Assembly (NCBI GenBank): GCA_039024315.1
Contig: JBCCQN010000008.1
Coordinates: 30,004 to 94,003, forward strand
Source: JBCAWW01 sp039024315
GTDB taxonomy: Bacteria; Bacteroidota; Bacteroidia; J057
Length of the DNA: 64,000 bases
Reading direction: 5' to 3'
Below the pieces are notes generated by a model, which saw nothing but the letters and a program-made list of their open reading frames with translations, did not search any database and had not been told where the DNA came from. The position numbers and the translations under genes are program-made. Below, in pieces: positions 9,914-20,300 of this stretch; positions within the stretch are counted from its first letter, which is position 1, and each line of letters opens with the position of its first letter.

Positions 9914-12900
9914 CTATTGTATCATAAGCTTGCCAATATGAGTGGAGTTATCGTCAAAGAGATAGTATATGTAGATACCCTGGCTAAGGGCAGCACGCTC
10001 TATTACAAAATGGTCATCACGACTTCTGGGATATTCTCTCACTTTTTTGCCTTGGAGATCATAGATATTTAGTCCAAATGCTTTTGCCTGATTGTTTTCA
10101 AAGCTCAATCTCGTCTGTGAGGAGAATGGATTAGGCGATACGAAAATCGATTTGGCAAATGCCTCATCAATTGTGAGGGAAAGGGGATCAAATAGTGTGA
10201 CCGTATCACTACCACAGCCATTGGAGACAATCAAGGTGATTGTATAAAAGCCGGGCAAGGCATAGATGTGAGTAGGATTTTGGGTACTATCTTGGGGAGA
10301 ACCATCACCAAAATCCCACAAAAAGTGAGTCGAATTTTCAGATAAAGCAGCTAATTGAATTGTATCTCCATTTCGGGATAAATCTATCTGTGCACTAGGA
10401 GTGTATTCCACTTCCCAATAAACGCTATCGATAGTTTGCAGACCAAAAGCATCACTCACCCTTAGGACGTACCAACCAGAGCTATCGATCGGAGTAGAAA
10501 AAGGTCCTAAAGCGCTTTGCCCCTGTACCCCAGTACTCCATTGGTAATCGTAGGGACTCATCCCGAAAGCATTTAGTTGAGCCGTTAGATCATAAGGAAA
10601 ACAGAGATAATCAAAGGTCAGGGGATCAATACTTACTTTAGGATAATTAAAGATGGTATTGCTTACAACATTGGTAAAAATGGGAGGGTTAAAGTCAAAA
10701 TAAATTGCCGCTTGGTTTTGGATTTTTTCGCCTACATTAAGCGTTCCGCGATGTGGCATAAAAAAGGAGACAAAGCCTTGACTACCGATAGGATCGCTTG
10801 CAGAATCAGGTAGATTGATATTGGCAAACGTAAAGACCATAATCGAGTCCTCCTCGATTATCAAATTGTAAGGATGACTTGCACCAATAGCTTGAAAGCC
10901 TAATGCATCTAATTTACTATCTAAAGTATCTCTAATCTGCACATAAGTTGCGGGATAGGTACCGGTATTTTGAAACCGAATAGTATATTTCATTTGATCT
11001 TGATTTCTCAAGATCAAGCCTAAAGGTCCTAAGCCTTCGGGGCTCACTTGCTTATCATTGGGGTCATAGGAACCTACATATTGTTCTATTAGCGTGTCTA
11101 CATTGTTAGAGGGCGTATTATCACCAGCGGTAGGGTTAACAATCCCGATGACCTGAAAGCTACTGTCGATTGACTGTAAAGTATCAACCAAGGTAATTAG
11201 TTGAAATTGATAGGACCCACCGGGCGGAACGAGTCCCAAAGACCAATTTACAATTGAATTTACCGTATCAACGCTGCTAGCGGCAACTTGGGAGGATACG
11301 TAGGTTTCTTGAGGATCAAATTGAACTTGCAAGTTTACCTGAGGTATTGAGGCAGAACCAACGTTATTGACGTCGATATAAGTAATATGGTGTGTACCAG
11401 GTACCGCAGGACTACTGCTCAAAGCAATCTCCAAATCCTGCGGAGATTGTATTAAGACCGCGAGATTAATTCCATTAATGGTAGTACCGAGTGTAGTCGG
11501 ATTAATGGTAATGGCATTGCTCCCTGGACAGGAAGGAAGCAAATTGTTTCCTAGGATTGCTTCAATATCCAATTGCCCAGTACCCACTTGGGTCGAGAAG
11601 TTTCCTTGCGCATCGGTAAAGAGAATAGGCCCTGGGCTAAGATCAATTAATCTATTGGGAATACCAGGTTCATTGGCATTCTGGACACAATTCCCATTTG
11701 AATCATGAAATAAGGTTCCCGATATACTGACAAAGCAAGAATCTGGGAATGGCAAGAGGTCTAACCACTGATTAATACACCCGCCAGCATCCGTTACAAT
11801 GAGCGAGTAACCAGCCGGAGCTAGATTACTAATAGAGTCTGAATTAGCACCAGTACTCCACTGGAAATTATAAGGGCTAGTACCCCCAAAAACATGTACC
11901 GCCAAAGCTCCATTGCTACTATCGCAGTTAGGAGCGTATTGATTGACCTGTAGCAATAAGTCAGTGGCAGGCACTAAAAAAGTGGCAGTATCAGTCATCC
12001 CATTGGCATCAATAATAGAGACACTATAAATGCCCGGCACTAAATTGCTAATATCCTCAGTAGTAGCCCCATTACTCCATATATAGCTTACGGGTGGTGT
12101 GCCTCCCCAAAGCTGTAAGTCAATTGCTCCTGTAGCGCTAGTACATGTTGAAGGAGTGACATCGCCAGAAAGGCAAAACGCCTCAACTCTTACGTAAAAC
12201 TGTTTGGCAACACTACTATTGAAAGGGCAATGGTCATCCTCAGCGATAAGAAAAAAACGATAAGTTGCCCCCAAGTCCCCAACATTGGGACTCCAGCTTA
12301 ATTGGCCAATCGCAGGATTCCCGACACTGGCATTAAAACTATGTCCATTGAGTTGGTCAGCCTGTATGCGGACACTCACATTATCACTGAGGTTAGGATC
12401 CGAAAAACTAAAATCAACCTCTAGTAAATCTCCCATACACACCACTAGCGTATCGCCCGGATTAGCTGCCCAACTTAAACCCGAGACTGAGACGACAGTA
12501 TCTAAAATGGGGGCTTGGTTTAAAAATAGGCTACAATCATAAGTAACAACTTCTATATCCTGTAATATCTCTCCAATTTTCACCCCATTACGATATTCCT
12601 CTACTAAGACACAAATAGGTGCAACGACAAACCCACTACCTTGTAGGAAATCTATAGAAATCAAACCTGTCTGAGCATCGATTGCGACCGCCCAATTTAG
12701 TCCGAGTGGCTGAGTCGGAGAGAAAGCAGAATTATACACCACTGGATTATTGACCGTAGCATAACAAGTGCTTAAAGAATAAACCAAAGAATCTCCGTCT
12801 GGATCAACAGCTGAAAGATCCAAAAAATTATTGGATAAGTTACATAGATAGACTTGTGGAGGAACATTGAAAGCGGGGGAGCTGTTACAACTAGTAGCGC

Positions 12901-13438
12901 TAAGCTCAATTCGAGTCGAAACAGAAATATCTGAGTTCACAGAGTTAGGAATACTAGAGATAGCAGCGTTTCGACAACAGTTTTCCCACAAAATTTCAAC
13001 GTAGTCACAAGTAGTGCTACAAAAATCATAATCTCGATAAAAAATTGCTTCAGCTGCTCCAATCAGAAAACTGGGTCCCCCCCCACAAGCTGTCACTGGC
13101 TGGCTAGAAGAAAAGGGACAAAGTGGGGTAATCTCCAAATAAGAGACGAAGGTCCAAGGGCCATTCGCTTGTGGTTGATTACAAGCAACTCCTCCTGTAT
13201 TATCATAACCTAAAACCGAAAATGTACCAGAACTAGGATCCGGAGGAGCCGAAGCGGGATTATTGACTACTGGCACCGTGGCATCTGATCCATCACAATC
13301 ATAATAAGAGTTGTGATAAACCCGATAGGTACAAGGACCAATACACTCGTACCAAATTGTCGCTCCCATAAAGTGCGTGGCCTCTACACTGGTAAAGACG
13401 CAAATAGAAAGTATCGCAAAAAGGATATGTTTTCCCAT
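9914..13438 (-). CDS. T9SS-secreted modular surface protein, tandem paralogue 3 (mosaic)
   Basis: The 1174-residue product has a signal peptide (1-20, ending VEA). Its first 900 or so residues track paralogue 2 ('THFMGATIWYECIGPCTYRV', 'NNPASAPPDPS', 'FYVRVEAFCLSGD', 'MKYTIRFQNTGTYPAT'). After the DUF7619-type domain it switches to match paralogue 4: 'DPLTFDYLCFPYDL', 'FSTPIDSSGWYVL', 'WDFGDGSPQDSTQNP' and 'FDPLSLTIDEAFAKS'. It ends in a type A T9SS sorting domain ('VSPNPFSSQTRLSF'). This pattern suggests past recombination between neighbours near 10.6 kb. The spacers to the genes on either side are about 100 bp. No enzyme motif is visible. Confidence 0.9.
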   Translation of the reverse strand: MGKHILFAILSICVFTSVEATHFMGATIWYECIGPCTYRVYHNSYYDCDGSDATVPVVNNPASAPPDPSSGTFSVLGYDNTGGVACNQPQANGPWTFVSYLEITPLCPFSSSQPVTACGGGPSFLIGAAEAIFYRDYDFCSTTCDYVEILWENCCRNAAISSIPNSVNSDISVSTRIELSATSCNSSPAFNVPPQVYLCNLSNNFLDLSAVDPDGDSLVYSLSTCYATVNNPVVYNSAFSPTQPLGLNWAVAIDAQTGLISIDFLQGSGFVVAPICVLVEEYRNGVKIGEILQDIEVVTYDCSLFLNQAPILDTVVSVSGLSWAANPGDTLVVCMGDLLEVDFSFSDPNLSDNVSVRIQADQLNGHSFNASVGNPAIGQLSWSPNVGDLGATYRFFLIAEDDHCPFNSSVAKQFYVRVEAFCLSGDVTPSTCTSATGAIDLQLWGGTPPVSYIWSNGATTEDISNLVPGIYSVSIIDANGMTDTATFLVPATDLLLQVNQYAPNCDSSNGALAVHVFGGTSPYNFQWSTGANSDSISNLAPAGYSLIVTDAGGCINQWLDLLPFPDSCFVSISGTLFHDSNGNCVQNANEPGIPNRLIDLSPGPILFTDAQGNFSTQVGTGQLDIEAILGNNLLPSCPGSNAITINPTTLGTTINGINLAVLIQSPQDLEIALSSSPAVPGTHHITYIDVNNVGSASIPQVNLQVQFDPQETYVSSQVAASSVDTVNSIVNWSLGLVPPGGSYQFQLITLVDTLQSIDSSFQVIGIVNPTAGDNTPSNNVDTLIEQYVGSYDPNDKQVSPEGLGPLGLILRNQDQMKYTIRFQNTGTYPATYVQIRDTLDSKLDALGFQAIGASHPYNLIIEEDSIMVFTFANINLPDSASDPIGSQGFVSFFMPHRGTLNVGEKIQNQAAIYFDFNPPIFTNVVSNTIFNYPKVSIDPLTFDYLCFPYDLTAQLNAFGMSPYDYQWSTGVQGQSALGPFSTPIDSSGWYVLRVSDAFGLQTIDSVYWEVEYTPSAQIDLSRNGDTIQLAALSENSTHFLWDFGDGSPQDSTQNPTHIYALPGFYTITLIVSNGCGSDTVTLFDPLSLTIDEAFAKSIFVSPNPFSSQTRLSFENNQAKAFGLNIYDLQGKKVREYPRSRDDHFVIERAALSQGIYIYYLFDDNSTHIGKLMIQ

Positions 13439-13481
13439 GAAAAAGCTTTGTGGGTATAACCCTTTGAAGATCAGTGCCAGA

Positions 13482-13528
13482 AAAAAAGGCTCCTTCCTTC
13501 TGAGATTCTCGTCCAGAAGAAGCCTCGT
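13482..13528 (-). terminator. Probable terminator after paralogue 4
   Basis: On the minus strand GGCTTCTTCTG is followed by a loop and CAGAAGGAAGGAGCC, which pairs imperfectly (6 bp, a bulge, then 4 bp). Seven T residues follow directly. It sits 14 bp past the stop of the gene ending at 13542. Confidence 0.55.
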
Positions 13529-13541
13529 TATAAAGAGAAAA

Positions 13542-16500
13542 TTATTGCAAAATAAGTTTGCCCGTATGGCTATGTTCTTGACCTACGAGCTGGTACATAT
13601 ACATACCTGTGCTGAGTTCACCCCGATCGATGGTGAAATGATCTCCACGACTACTCTCGTATTCGCGCACCATTTTGCCGTGGAGATCGTAAATCTTCAA
13701 TGCATAAGCCTTGGCCTGCGGGTTTTCAAAGCGAATTTGTGTTTGTACAGTAAAAGGGTTGGGCACCACTTTGATCGAGCGCGCAAATTCATTGTCAATC
13801 GCAAGGCTGAGCGGATCAAATATAGTCGTCGTATCGCTGCCACAATCATTATTTACGATCAAAGTAATCGTGTAGGACCCATCAAAGGCATAAGTATGAG
13901 TGGGGTTTTGAGAGGTATCTTGCGGCGATCCATCACCGAAATCCCAAATTTGTGAGGTAGCATTTTGATCAGGAGAATTTAATTGTACCGTGTACCCACT
14001 TGCACTAACCACCTCAATGATAGCCTCTGGCACATTGCGCACTTCCCAATAAGCACTATCCACCGTCTCAAAGCCTAAAGCATCTGTTACCGTCAGCGTA
14101 TAAAATCTTGAACTATCAATAGGGGTGGAGAAAGTACCATTGGTATTTTGCCCTTGCGTTCCGGTATTCCAGTTGTAGGTGTAGGGACTCGTTCCGAGAA
14201 CGCTCAGTTGGGCCATCAGTTCATATGGAAAGCACAAGTAATCAAAAGTCAATGGATCCATCGCTACCTCAGGGTAGGTAAAGATGGTGTTTTGTACCGT
14301 GTTGGTGATGATAGGCGCATTGTAATCAAAGTAAATGGCCGCGCGGTTTTCAATCTGGCTGCCCGGACTCAGGCTACCCGCATGTTGGAGGCTAAAGGCG
14401 ACAAAGCCTTGGCTTCCTAGCGGATCGCTGGCTGAGTCCGGCAGATTGATGTTGGCGAAAGTGAACACAAGCACACTATCGTCCTCAAAATTAAGGCTGT
14501 AGGGATGACTAGCACCGGCGGCTCTGAAGCTCATCGCATTCAAATCACTATCCAAAGTATCGCGGATGACCACATACTGAGCTGGATAGTTGCCGGTATT
14601 TTGAAATCTTACGGTATATTCCATCAAGTTCTCAGACGGCAAAATATAGCCACCTTGGCCCGTAGCAGGGGCGACTACCCCTATCGGACTAACTTGTTTA
14701 TCATTAGGATCATAAGCAGCAAGTATCTCTACGCAAGTAGTATCATAATTATTGGCAGGCGTGGTGTCGCCAGCAATAGGATTGACGACCACATAGGTCT
14801 TCGCCGTATCTCCAGGGATGGCAGCAGTATCTACCGAAGTAAAAAAAGTAAATACCGCCGAGGCTCCCGGTGCTAATGGCCCATAGGACCATTCTAACAA
14901 TTGGTTGCTAGGGTCATTGAGGCTAGGGGCTGGGTTGATCACAGCAGTCAATACTTCTACCGGCGCGTAATTAGCGCTCACCGTACCGCTCATAGGCACA
15001 TTGCCCAAATTGGTAGCTGTAACATAGTGATAGCGGCTTAGTCCAGGAACAGCCACTCCAGCAGTATGATTAACCAGTAAATCTTGTACTGATTGGAAAT
15101 CCATCGCAAAGTCGATTCCCGTGGTATCCTCATCGTAGCTACTAAAAGTCAGGCTTGTACTACCACTAACAGGGCAAAGTGGACTACTAAAAGGTGCTGG
15201 CATAACCGAAACTACTACATTACCAGTATCGGCTTGCAGACTGTAATGCCCTTGTGCATCGGTAAGAGTAGCCCAGCCCGGCGCGATATCGACCACCATA
15301 AAAGGAATACCATTTTCATTGGCATCCTGAATACAGTTATTGTTTTGATCGTGATAAACCGTCCCCTCAACCAATACGAAGCAAGAGTCAGGTGGGTCTA
15401 AGATGAAGGTCTGCTGTGCAAAACACCCAATCGCATCGGTTACAATTACCGAATAGCCTCCTGCACTCAGCGCTCCTATGGCTTGACCAGTAGTCCCATT
15501 GCTCCACTGGTAGGTATAAGGAGCCGTTCCTCCGGAGGGGTTGACCCCGATTGCACCAATCGGATTATCACAATCTAAACTATTGACAATAGGATTAAGG
15601 TTGATATTGCTAGCACTGACATAAAAGGTATCAGAAATCAACAAACCACTGGCATTCGAAACGTCAACCCAATACTGACCGATGGGCAGACCCGAGATAT
15701 CCTCAGTAGTGGCACCATTGCTCCATAAATAAGTAAATGGCGGATTACTGGCATTGACCGTGATATCGATAGCACCTGTACTATCATTACAGGCGGTATT
15801 GCTCACTACTGCATTGAGGCACTGGCCACCAACCGAAACATAAAACACTTCTGTATGCGTTCCGGGAACCGGACAACCTGCACTAGTCGCTGTCGCATAA
15901 AAGGTATAAGTCTGACCAGCATTGTCTGGGCCCGGAGTCCAAGTCACAACCCCTTGTGCGGGATTGGCTCCTGCACTGATAAAAGTGCTACTATCAAGCA
16001 CCGTCGTTACATTGGAGCTGACTAGGATGTTGTCCATTGCATCAGCGTCGCTGAACGCTATATCGAAGCTGACTGTTTGCCCTTCACATACCACTAGATT
16101 GTTGGGCCCTGGCATGCTAGCATTAGAGACATTTTGGAGGCCATCAAAGACCGGCAAAGCGCCGACTCCTGAAGGACAATTATCCACTTGTACTTGAAAA
16201 TCTCTCGTTACACTACCTAGGTATTGACCATTACGGGATTCGTTGACAGTAACACAAATCTGGTAAGACCCGATAGCCCCAGGGTTGGGAATCACACTCA
16301 TCAAGCCAGTTTGAGAATCAAAATTAGTCGTAAACATGCTCCCAAAAGGCTGTGTACCAGAAAAGCCAGGGTTATAAGGTATCAACTGATTAGCATTGGC
16401 ATAGCAAAATGTCAATTGGTACCATAGAGAGTCTCCATCAGCGTCGTAAGCACTCATATCAATCATCCCGCCTTGTCCCATACATAAAATGCTGGTGGGA

Positions 16501-17048
16501 GGTCCATTAAAGACAGGTGAGTTATTGGATAAACTAGGATTGGCCTCTAAGAGGCCGCTTATGTGGATACCACTGCCAGCCCCCCCGTTGACCAGGGAAT
16601 TATTGCGACAGCAGTTTTCATACTGAAAAGTATAATAGATATTCGCCGGACAGGCGGCAAAGCATACATCATAATCTGCCATATAGGTTACGATATAGGT
16701 CCCATAGACCGCTGCGTTAGGATCATTACACGTATTGGGGACACTAGGGCAAACGGGAGTAACGTCTTGCATACTAAATCCCGTCCATGCAGTTAGGGGT
16801 ACTGGAGGCGCACAAAAGGTGTCCGCCGACACTTGGATTTGATTAGGAGTCGGCGCTGCAGGAAAATTAGGGGGATTAAATAAGCTTGAAGTACAATCGA
16901 AATACAGGTCCAGATACACCCGCGTAGTACAACTATTTAAGCTTTCAAAGCGAAAATTACCGCCCAATAAGTGAGAGGCACTTGCCTCAGGGATCAGTAA
17001 ACAAAAAAGGCCTATCCAAAGGTAAAATCGTAAAGGTTTAAGTAGCAT
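13542..17048 (-). CDS. T9SS-secreted modular surface protein, tandem paralogue 4
   Basis: The frame is open to 17126, but I place the start at the ATG at 17048. This gives a clean signal peptide (MLLKPLRFYLWIGLFCLLIP, ending ASA) and a length of 1168 residues, like its four neighbours. The N-terminal domain 'SHLLGGNFRFESLNSCTTRV' pairs with paralogue 5. Later parts are 'YDADGDSLWY', two SprB-like repeats ('YLWSNGATTEDI', 'YQWSNGTTGQAI'), an SdrD-B-like domain ('HDQNNNCIQDANE'), a DUF7619-type domain ('MEYTVRFQNTGNYPAQ'), PKD ('WDFGDGSPQDTSQNP') and a type A sorting domain ('VVPNPFTVQ'). In the DUF7619 domain it reads LQHAGSL where the other four have PHRGTL. A near-consensus promoter lies about 33 bp upstream of this start. 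Confidence 0.88.
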   Translation of the reverse strand: MLLKPLRFYLWIGLFCLLIPEASASHLLGGNFRFESLNSCTTRVYLDLYFDCTSSLFNPPNFPAAPTPNQIQVSADTFCAPPVPLTAWTGFSMQDVTPVCPSVPNTCNDPNAAVYGTYIVTYMADYDVCFAACPANIYYTFQYENCCRNNSLVNGGAGSGIHISGLLEANPSLSNNSPVFNGPPTSILCMGQGGMIDMSAYDADGDSLWYQLTFCYANANQLIPYNPGFSGTQPFGSMFTTNFDSQTGLMSVIPNPGAIGSYQICVTVNESRNGQYLGSVTRDFQVQVDNCPSGVGALPVFDGLQNVSNASMPGPNNLVVCEGQTVSFDIAFSDADAMDNILVSSNVTTVLDSSTFISAGANPAQGVVTWTPGPDNAGQTYTFYATATSAGCPVPGTHTEVFYVSVGGQCLNAVVSNTACNDSTGAIDITVNASNPPFTYLWSNGATTEDISGLPIGQYWVDVSNASGLLISDTFYVSASNINLNPIVNSLDCDNPIGAIGVNPSGGTAPYTYQWSNGTTGQAIGALSAGGYSVIVTDAIGCFAQQTFILDPPDSCFVLVEGTVYHDQNNNCIQDANENGIPFMVVDIAPGWATLTDAQGHYSLQADTGNVVVSVMPAPFSSPLCPVSGSTSLTFSSYDEDTTGIDFAMDFQSVQDLLVNHTAGVAVPGLSRYHYVTATNLGNVPMSGTVSANYAPVEVLTAVINPAPSLNDPSNQLLEWSYGPLAPGASAVFTFFTSVDTAAIPGDTAKTYVVVNPIAGDTTPANNYDTTCVEILAAYDPNDKQVSPIGVVAPATGQGGYILPSENLMEYTVRFQNTGNYPAQYVVIRDTLDSDLNAMSFRAAGASHPYSLNFEDDSVLVFTFANINLPDSASDPLGSQGFVAFSLQHAGSLSPGSQIENRAAIYFDYNAPIITNTVQNTIFTYPEVAMDPLTFDYLCFPYELMAQLSVLGTSPYTYNWNTGTQGQNTNGTFSTPIDSSRFYTLTVTDALGFETVDSAYWEVRNVPEAIIEVVSASGYTVQLNSPDQNATSQIWDFGDGSPQDTSQNPTHTYAFDGSYTITLIVNNDCGSDTTTIFDPLSLAIDNEFARSIKVVPNPFTVQTQIRFENPQAKAYALKIYDLHGKMVREYESSRGDHFTIDRGELSTGMYMYQLVGQEHSHTGKLILQ

Positions 17049-17080
17049 GTGTAGGGTTCTTAATGTGTTTTCGTTGAGGA

Positions 17081-17109
17081 CAAAATAGAAGATTTTTTTA
17101 ATCCTCAAA
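17081..17109 (-). promoter_or_regulatory. Candidate Bacteroidota promoter for paralogue 4
   Basis: On the minus strand TTTG (17109-17106), an 18-bp spacer and TATTTTG (17087-17081), one base short of TAnnTTTG. It lies 33 bp before the proposed ATG at 17048, which supports that start. The remaining spacer to 17343 is AT-rich; the 10-bp palindrome GGCATATGCC near 17299 is the only other structure I see. Confidence 0.4.
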
Positions 17110-17343
17110 GTCCAAAAAATCCTCAAAACACTGTATATCAGCCCGTTAAAACTACCCTTTACAAACGCTTCTTACTCATTTAAACCATCCGAAACATTTA
17201 AATTTTGGATTTTCGTTCTTTAAAGAAGGCCCTAACGATCTCCTATCAAGGAGTGCTGATTTGAAAATCTTACCTCCTTATTTTTGCCATTTTGCGGGCA
17301 TATGCCTTAAAAAATTATTCTATTTTTTTTCCATATTTATCCT

Positions 17344-20300
17344 TTAATGGATCATCATCTTCCCCTGATACTTCCAATCTCCTTGAATGGTATAGAAATA
17401 TAAACCCTTGCTTAAACCTAGCCTATTGATTAAAAAATATTCATCACGACTATGTTGGCTATGTAACAAGCGCCCATTAGCATCATAAACACGAAGCTTG
17501 TAGCGAACTGCTTGAGGGTTGGAAAAGTAAAGGATCGCATTTTGTGAAAAAGGATTAGGAGCCAATTTTACGGAACGTGCAAACTCCTCTTCCAGACTGG
17601 TAGTAAATACATTGATAACACGGCTTAACGTATCGACACCACAACCATTACGTACAATGAGCTTTACTTCGTAGGTACCAGAAGAGTCATAAATGTGGAT
17701 TGGGTTTAAGGCTTTGCTGGTATTACCATCACCAAAGTCCCAAGTAGCTTGGAAACCTTCAACTGAGGTATTGAAAAAATCAACTTGTTGCCCAAAGGCC
17801 TGAGTAGAAAAATTTGCAATAGGTTTATTTTTTGCTATTGAGATAAACATACTGTCCTCTGCCCGAAATCCTAAGGCATCTACCCAACTAATATACTGCC
17901 AACTGCTACTATCAATTTGCAACTGTAGGTTGATATCAGCTAGTGAGCCAGTTTGTATTTGTCCATTCCAATTTAGTTGAAAAGGTGTCGTACCTACTCC
18001 TTCTAGATTGATTGTAAGTGCTTCTCCTTGACATAATTGATCAGAGACAAAGCTAATCTCAGGGAAGTCATAAACCACATTTTGTACCTGATTGGTAAAT
18101 ATTGGAGGATTGAAATCAAAGTAAATAGCCGCCCGATTGTAAATGCGGGTACCATGACTGAGCGTTCCGCGATGCGGTAATAAAAAACTTACAAAACCCT
18201 GACTCCCTAAAAGATCACTGGTCGAGTCTGGGAGACTGATATTAGCGAAAGTGAACACAAAGATACTATCCTCTTTAATATCTAAGCGATAGGGATGACT
18301 ACTACCTGCAGGTCGGAATTGTAGGGCATCTAAATTTTGATCTATTGTATCTAAAATTTGTACATAAGTGGCAGGAAAGTTGCCTGTATTTTGAAAACGA
18401 ATGCGATACTGCATGAGTTGCTGTTCTATATCGATGTAGCCAGAATCCTCATTGAGAGGTGCCAAGACTCCAGCGGGACTTACTTGTATATCATTAGGGT
18501 CGTAAGCGGCAAAAACAGGTATACAAAGCGTATCTGCATTGTTAGTAGGAGTACTATCGCCAAGAATAGGGGATACAAGACTAAAGCTTTTTAAAGTATC
18601 TGTTAAAAAAGCATTAGTATCAACGTTGGTATAGAAGCGAAATTGAAGTGCTGTACCAGGTATAAGCGTATCATATTGCCAGGTCAAAGTGCGCGTCAAA
18701 GAATCATATTGACTAGGTAGGGGGATAGCCTGATTGTTCCAGCTTTCCAGACTATCATAACGAGCGCTTATCGTACCAGAAGCGCTAAGACTTCCCTCGT
18801 TATAAATATCGACCGATTGATACCGGGTAATTCCCGGCACGGCAATCCCTGTATTTAGGCTTGTCCGAATATCCTGAAAGCTAATAAAATCAGCGCCAAA
18901 ATTTATTCCCGTAGTATCTTCCGCGTAAGAGGTAAATGCCAGACCATGTATGCCACTGGGAGGACAGGAAGAGCTGAGCGTACTGCTATTTATGAGTGAA
19001 AGCTGATAGTTTCCGGTATCTACTTGAAAGGAATATCGTCCTAGAGAATCCGTCATATTGGCCCATCCTGGGCTAATGTCAACCAACACATAGGCGATAC
19101 CAACCTCCATACTGTCTTGAACACAATTAGCATTAAGATCTTGATATACGATACCAGAGATCTCAACAAAGCAAGAATCTGGTTCTGCTAGCAAAATGGC
19201 TTTTTGATTTATGCAGCCTTGATTATCAGAGACGATCACATTATAGCCACCAGCTGCTTGATTCCAAATTGAATTACTATTAGCACCATTACTCCATTGA
19301 TAGGTATAAGGAGCTACGCCTCCGATAACATTGGTATAAATAGCCCCAGTAGATAAATCGCAAGTAGGAGCTTGGACAACGGTATTGATAATCAAATCTT
19401 GATCTCCCACAAAGAATGTATCAGAGATAAAAAAACCTCCGGGCTGCGTAATATTAACCCAGTAGGTACCACTCGGTAGGTTAAAAATATCTTCTGTGGT
19501 AGCACCATTGCTCCACTGATAGGTGTAAGGTGGATTGGTGCCTAAAAAGGTTAAATCGATGGCCCCGATACTATCGTTGCAAATATTATCAGTAATAACA
19601 GCACTAAGCCCCCCAGATACTACTTTAATACTGATCTGTTGGGTAGACATAACAGGAAAAGGACAGTCTTGAGTTTGGACATTTAGGTTGAAGGTAAAAG
19701 TCTGCGCAATAGCAATTACGTCCGGCATCCAACTTAGGTTCACGGTGAGAGGATTAGCACCAGAAGTATTGACAATCATACCCACTGGTAAAGTGGTGCT
19801 ATCGTAACTAAGAGTTAAACTATCGGAGAGATCAAGATCTCCAAAGAGTAAGTCTACACTCATATCAACTTCAGCATAGACCTTAAAACTACTGGGGGTA
19901 AGTGCTTGTGTATTGAGGAAGTTTTGCGAGCCAATAAAACCCGGCGCATTATTTGTCACAAGTCCGCAGTCAACCGTAACGACCTGTACAACATGGTCTA
20001 TAGAAGAAAGTAGTTCTCCATTTCTCCATTCTTGAATATTAATGCAGGTTTGGAAAGAGCCCGGAAGCCCAAAGAGAGGATTTACAGTCATCAAACCAGA
20101 CAAAGAATCAAGCTGCCCACTCCATAATGGACCGAAGGGATCCTGATAAGAGAACCCCATATTATAGTTCAAAGAATCTAAAGGCCCTCTCAAACAAGGT
20201 GCTATTTGATACGCAATAGAATCGCCATCGGGATCATAGGCACTAAGATCAATGGTACCACCTTGAGAGATACAGAGGTATTGAGTTCCTGGGTGATAAA

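Noticed and set aside
13377..13955. 192-residue plus-strand frame
   Set aside because: Antisense to the ends of paralogues 3 and 4; amino-acid composition is that of a shadow frame.
17049..17126. 26-residue N-terminal extension of paralogue 4
   Set aside because: A charged Phe/Lys-rich leader would spoil the signal peptide, and a promoter lies within it.
3516..18177. REP-like text in paralogues 1, 2, 3 and 5 (encodes LPHRGTL or MPHRGTL)
   Set aside because: It occurs at the same aligned site in four paralogues, so it may simply be inherited protein sequence; not counted as independent insertions.
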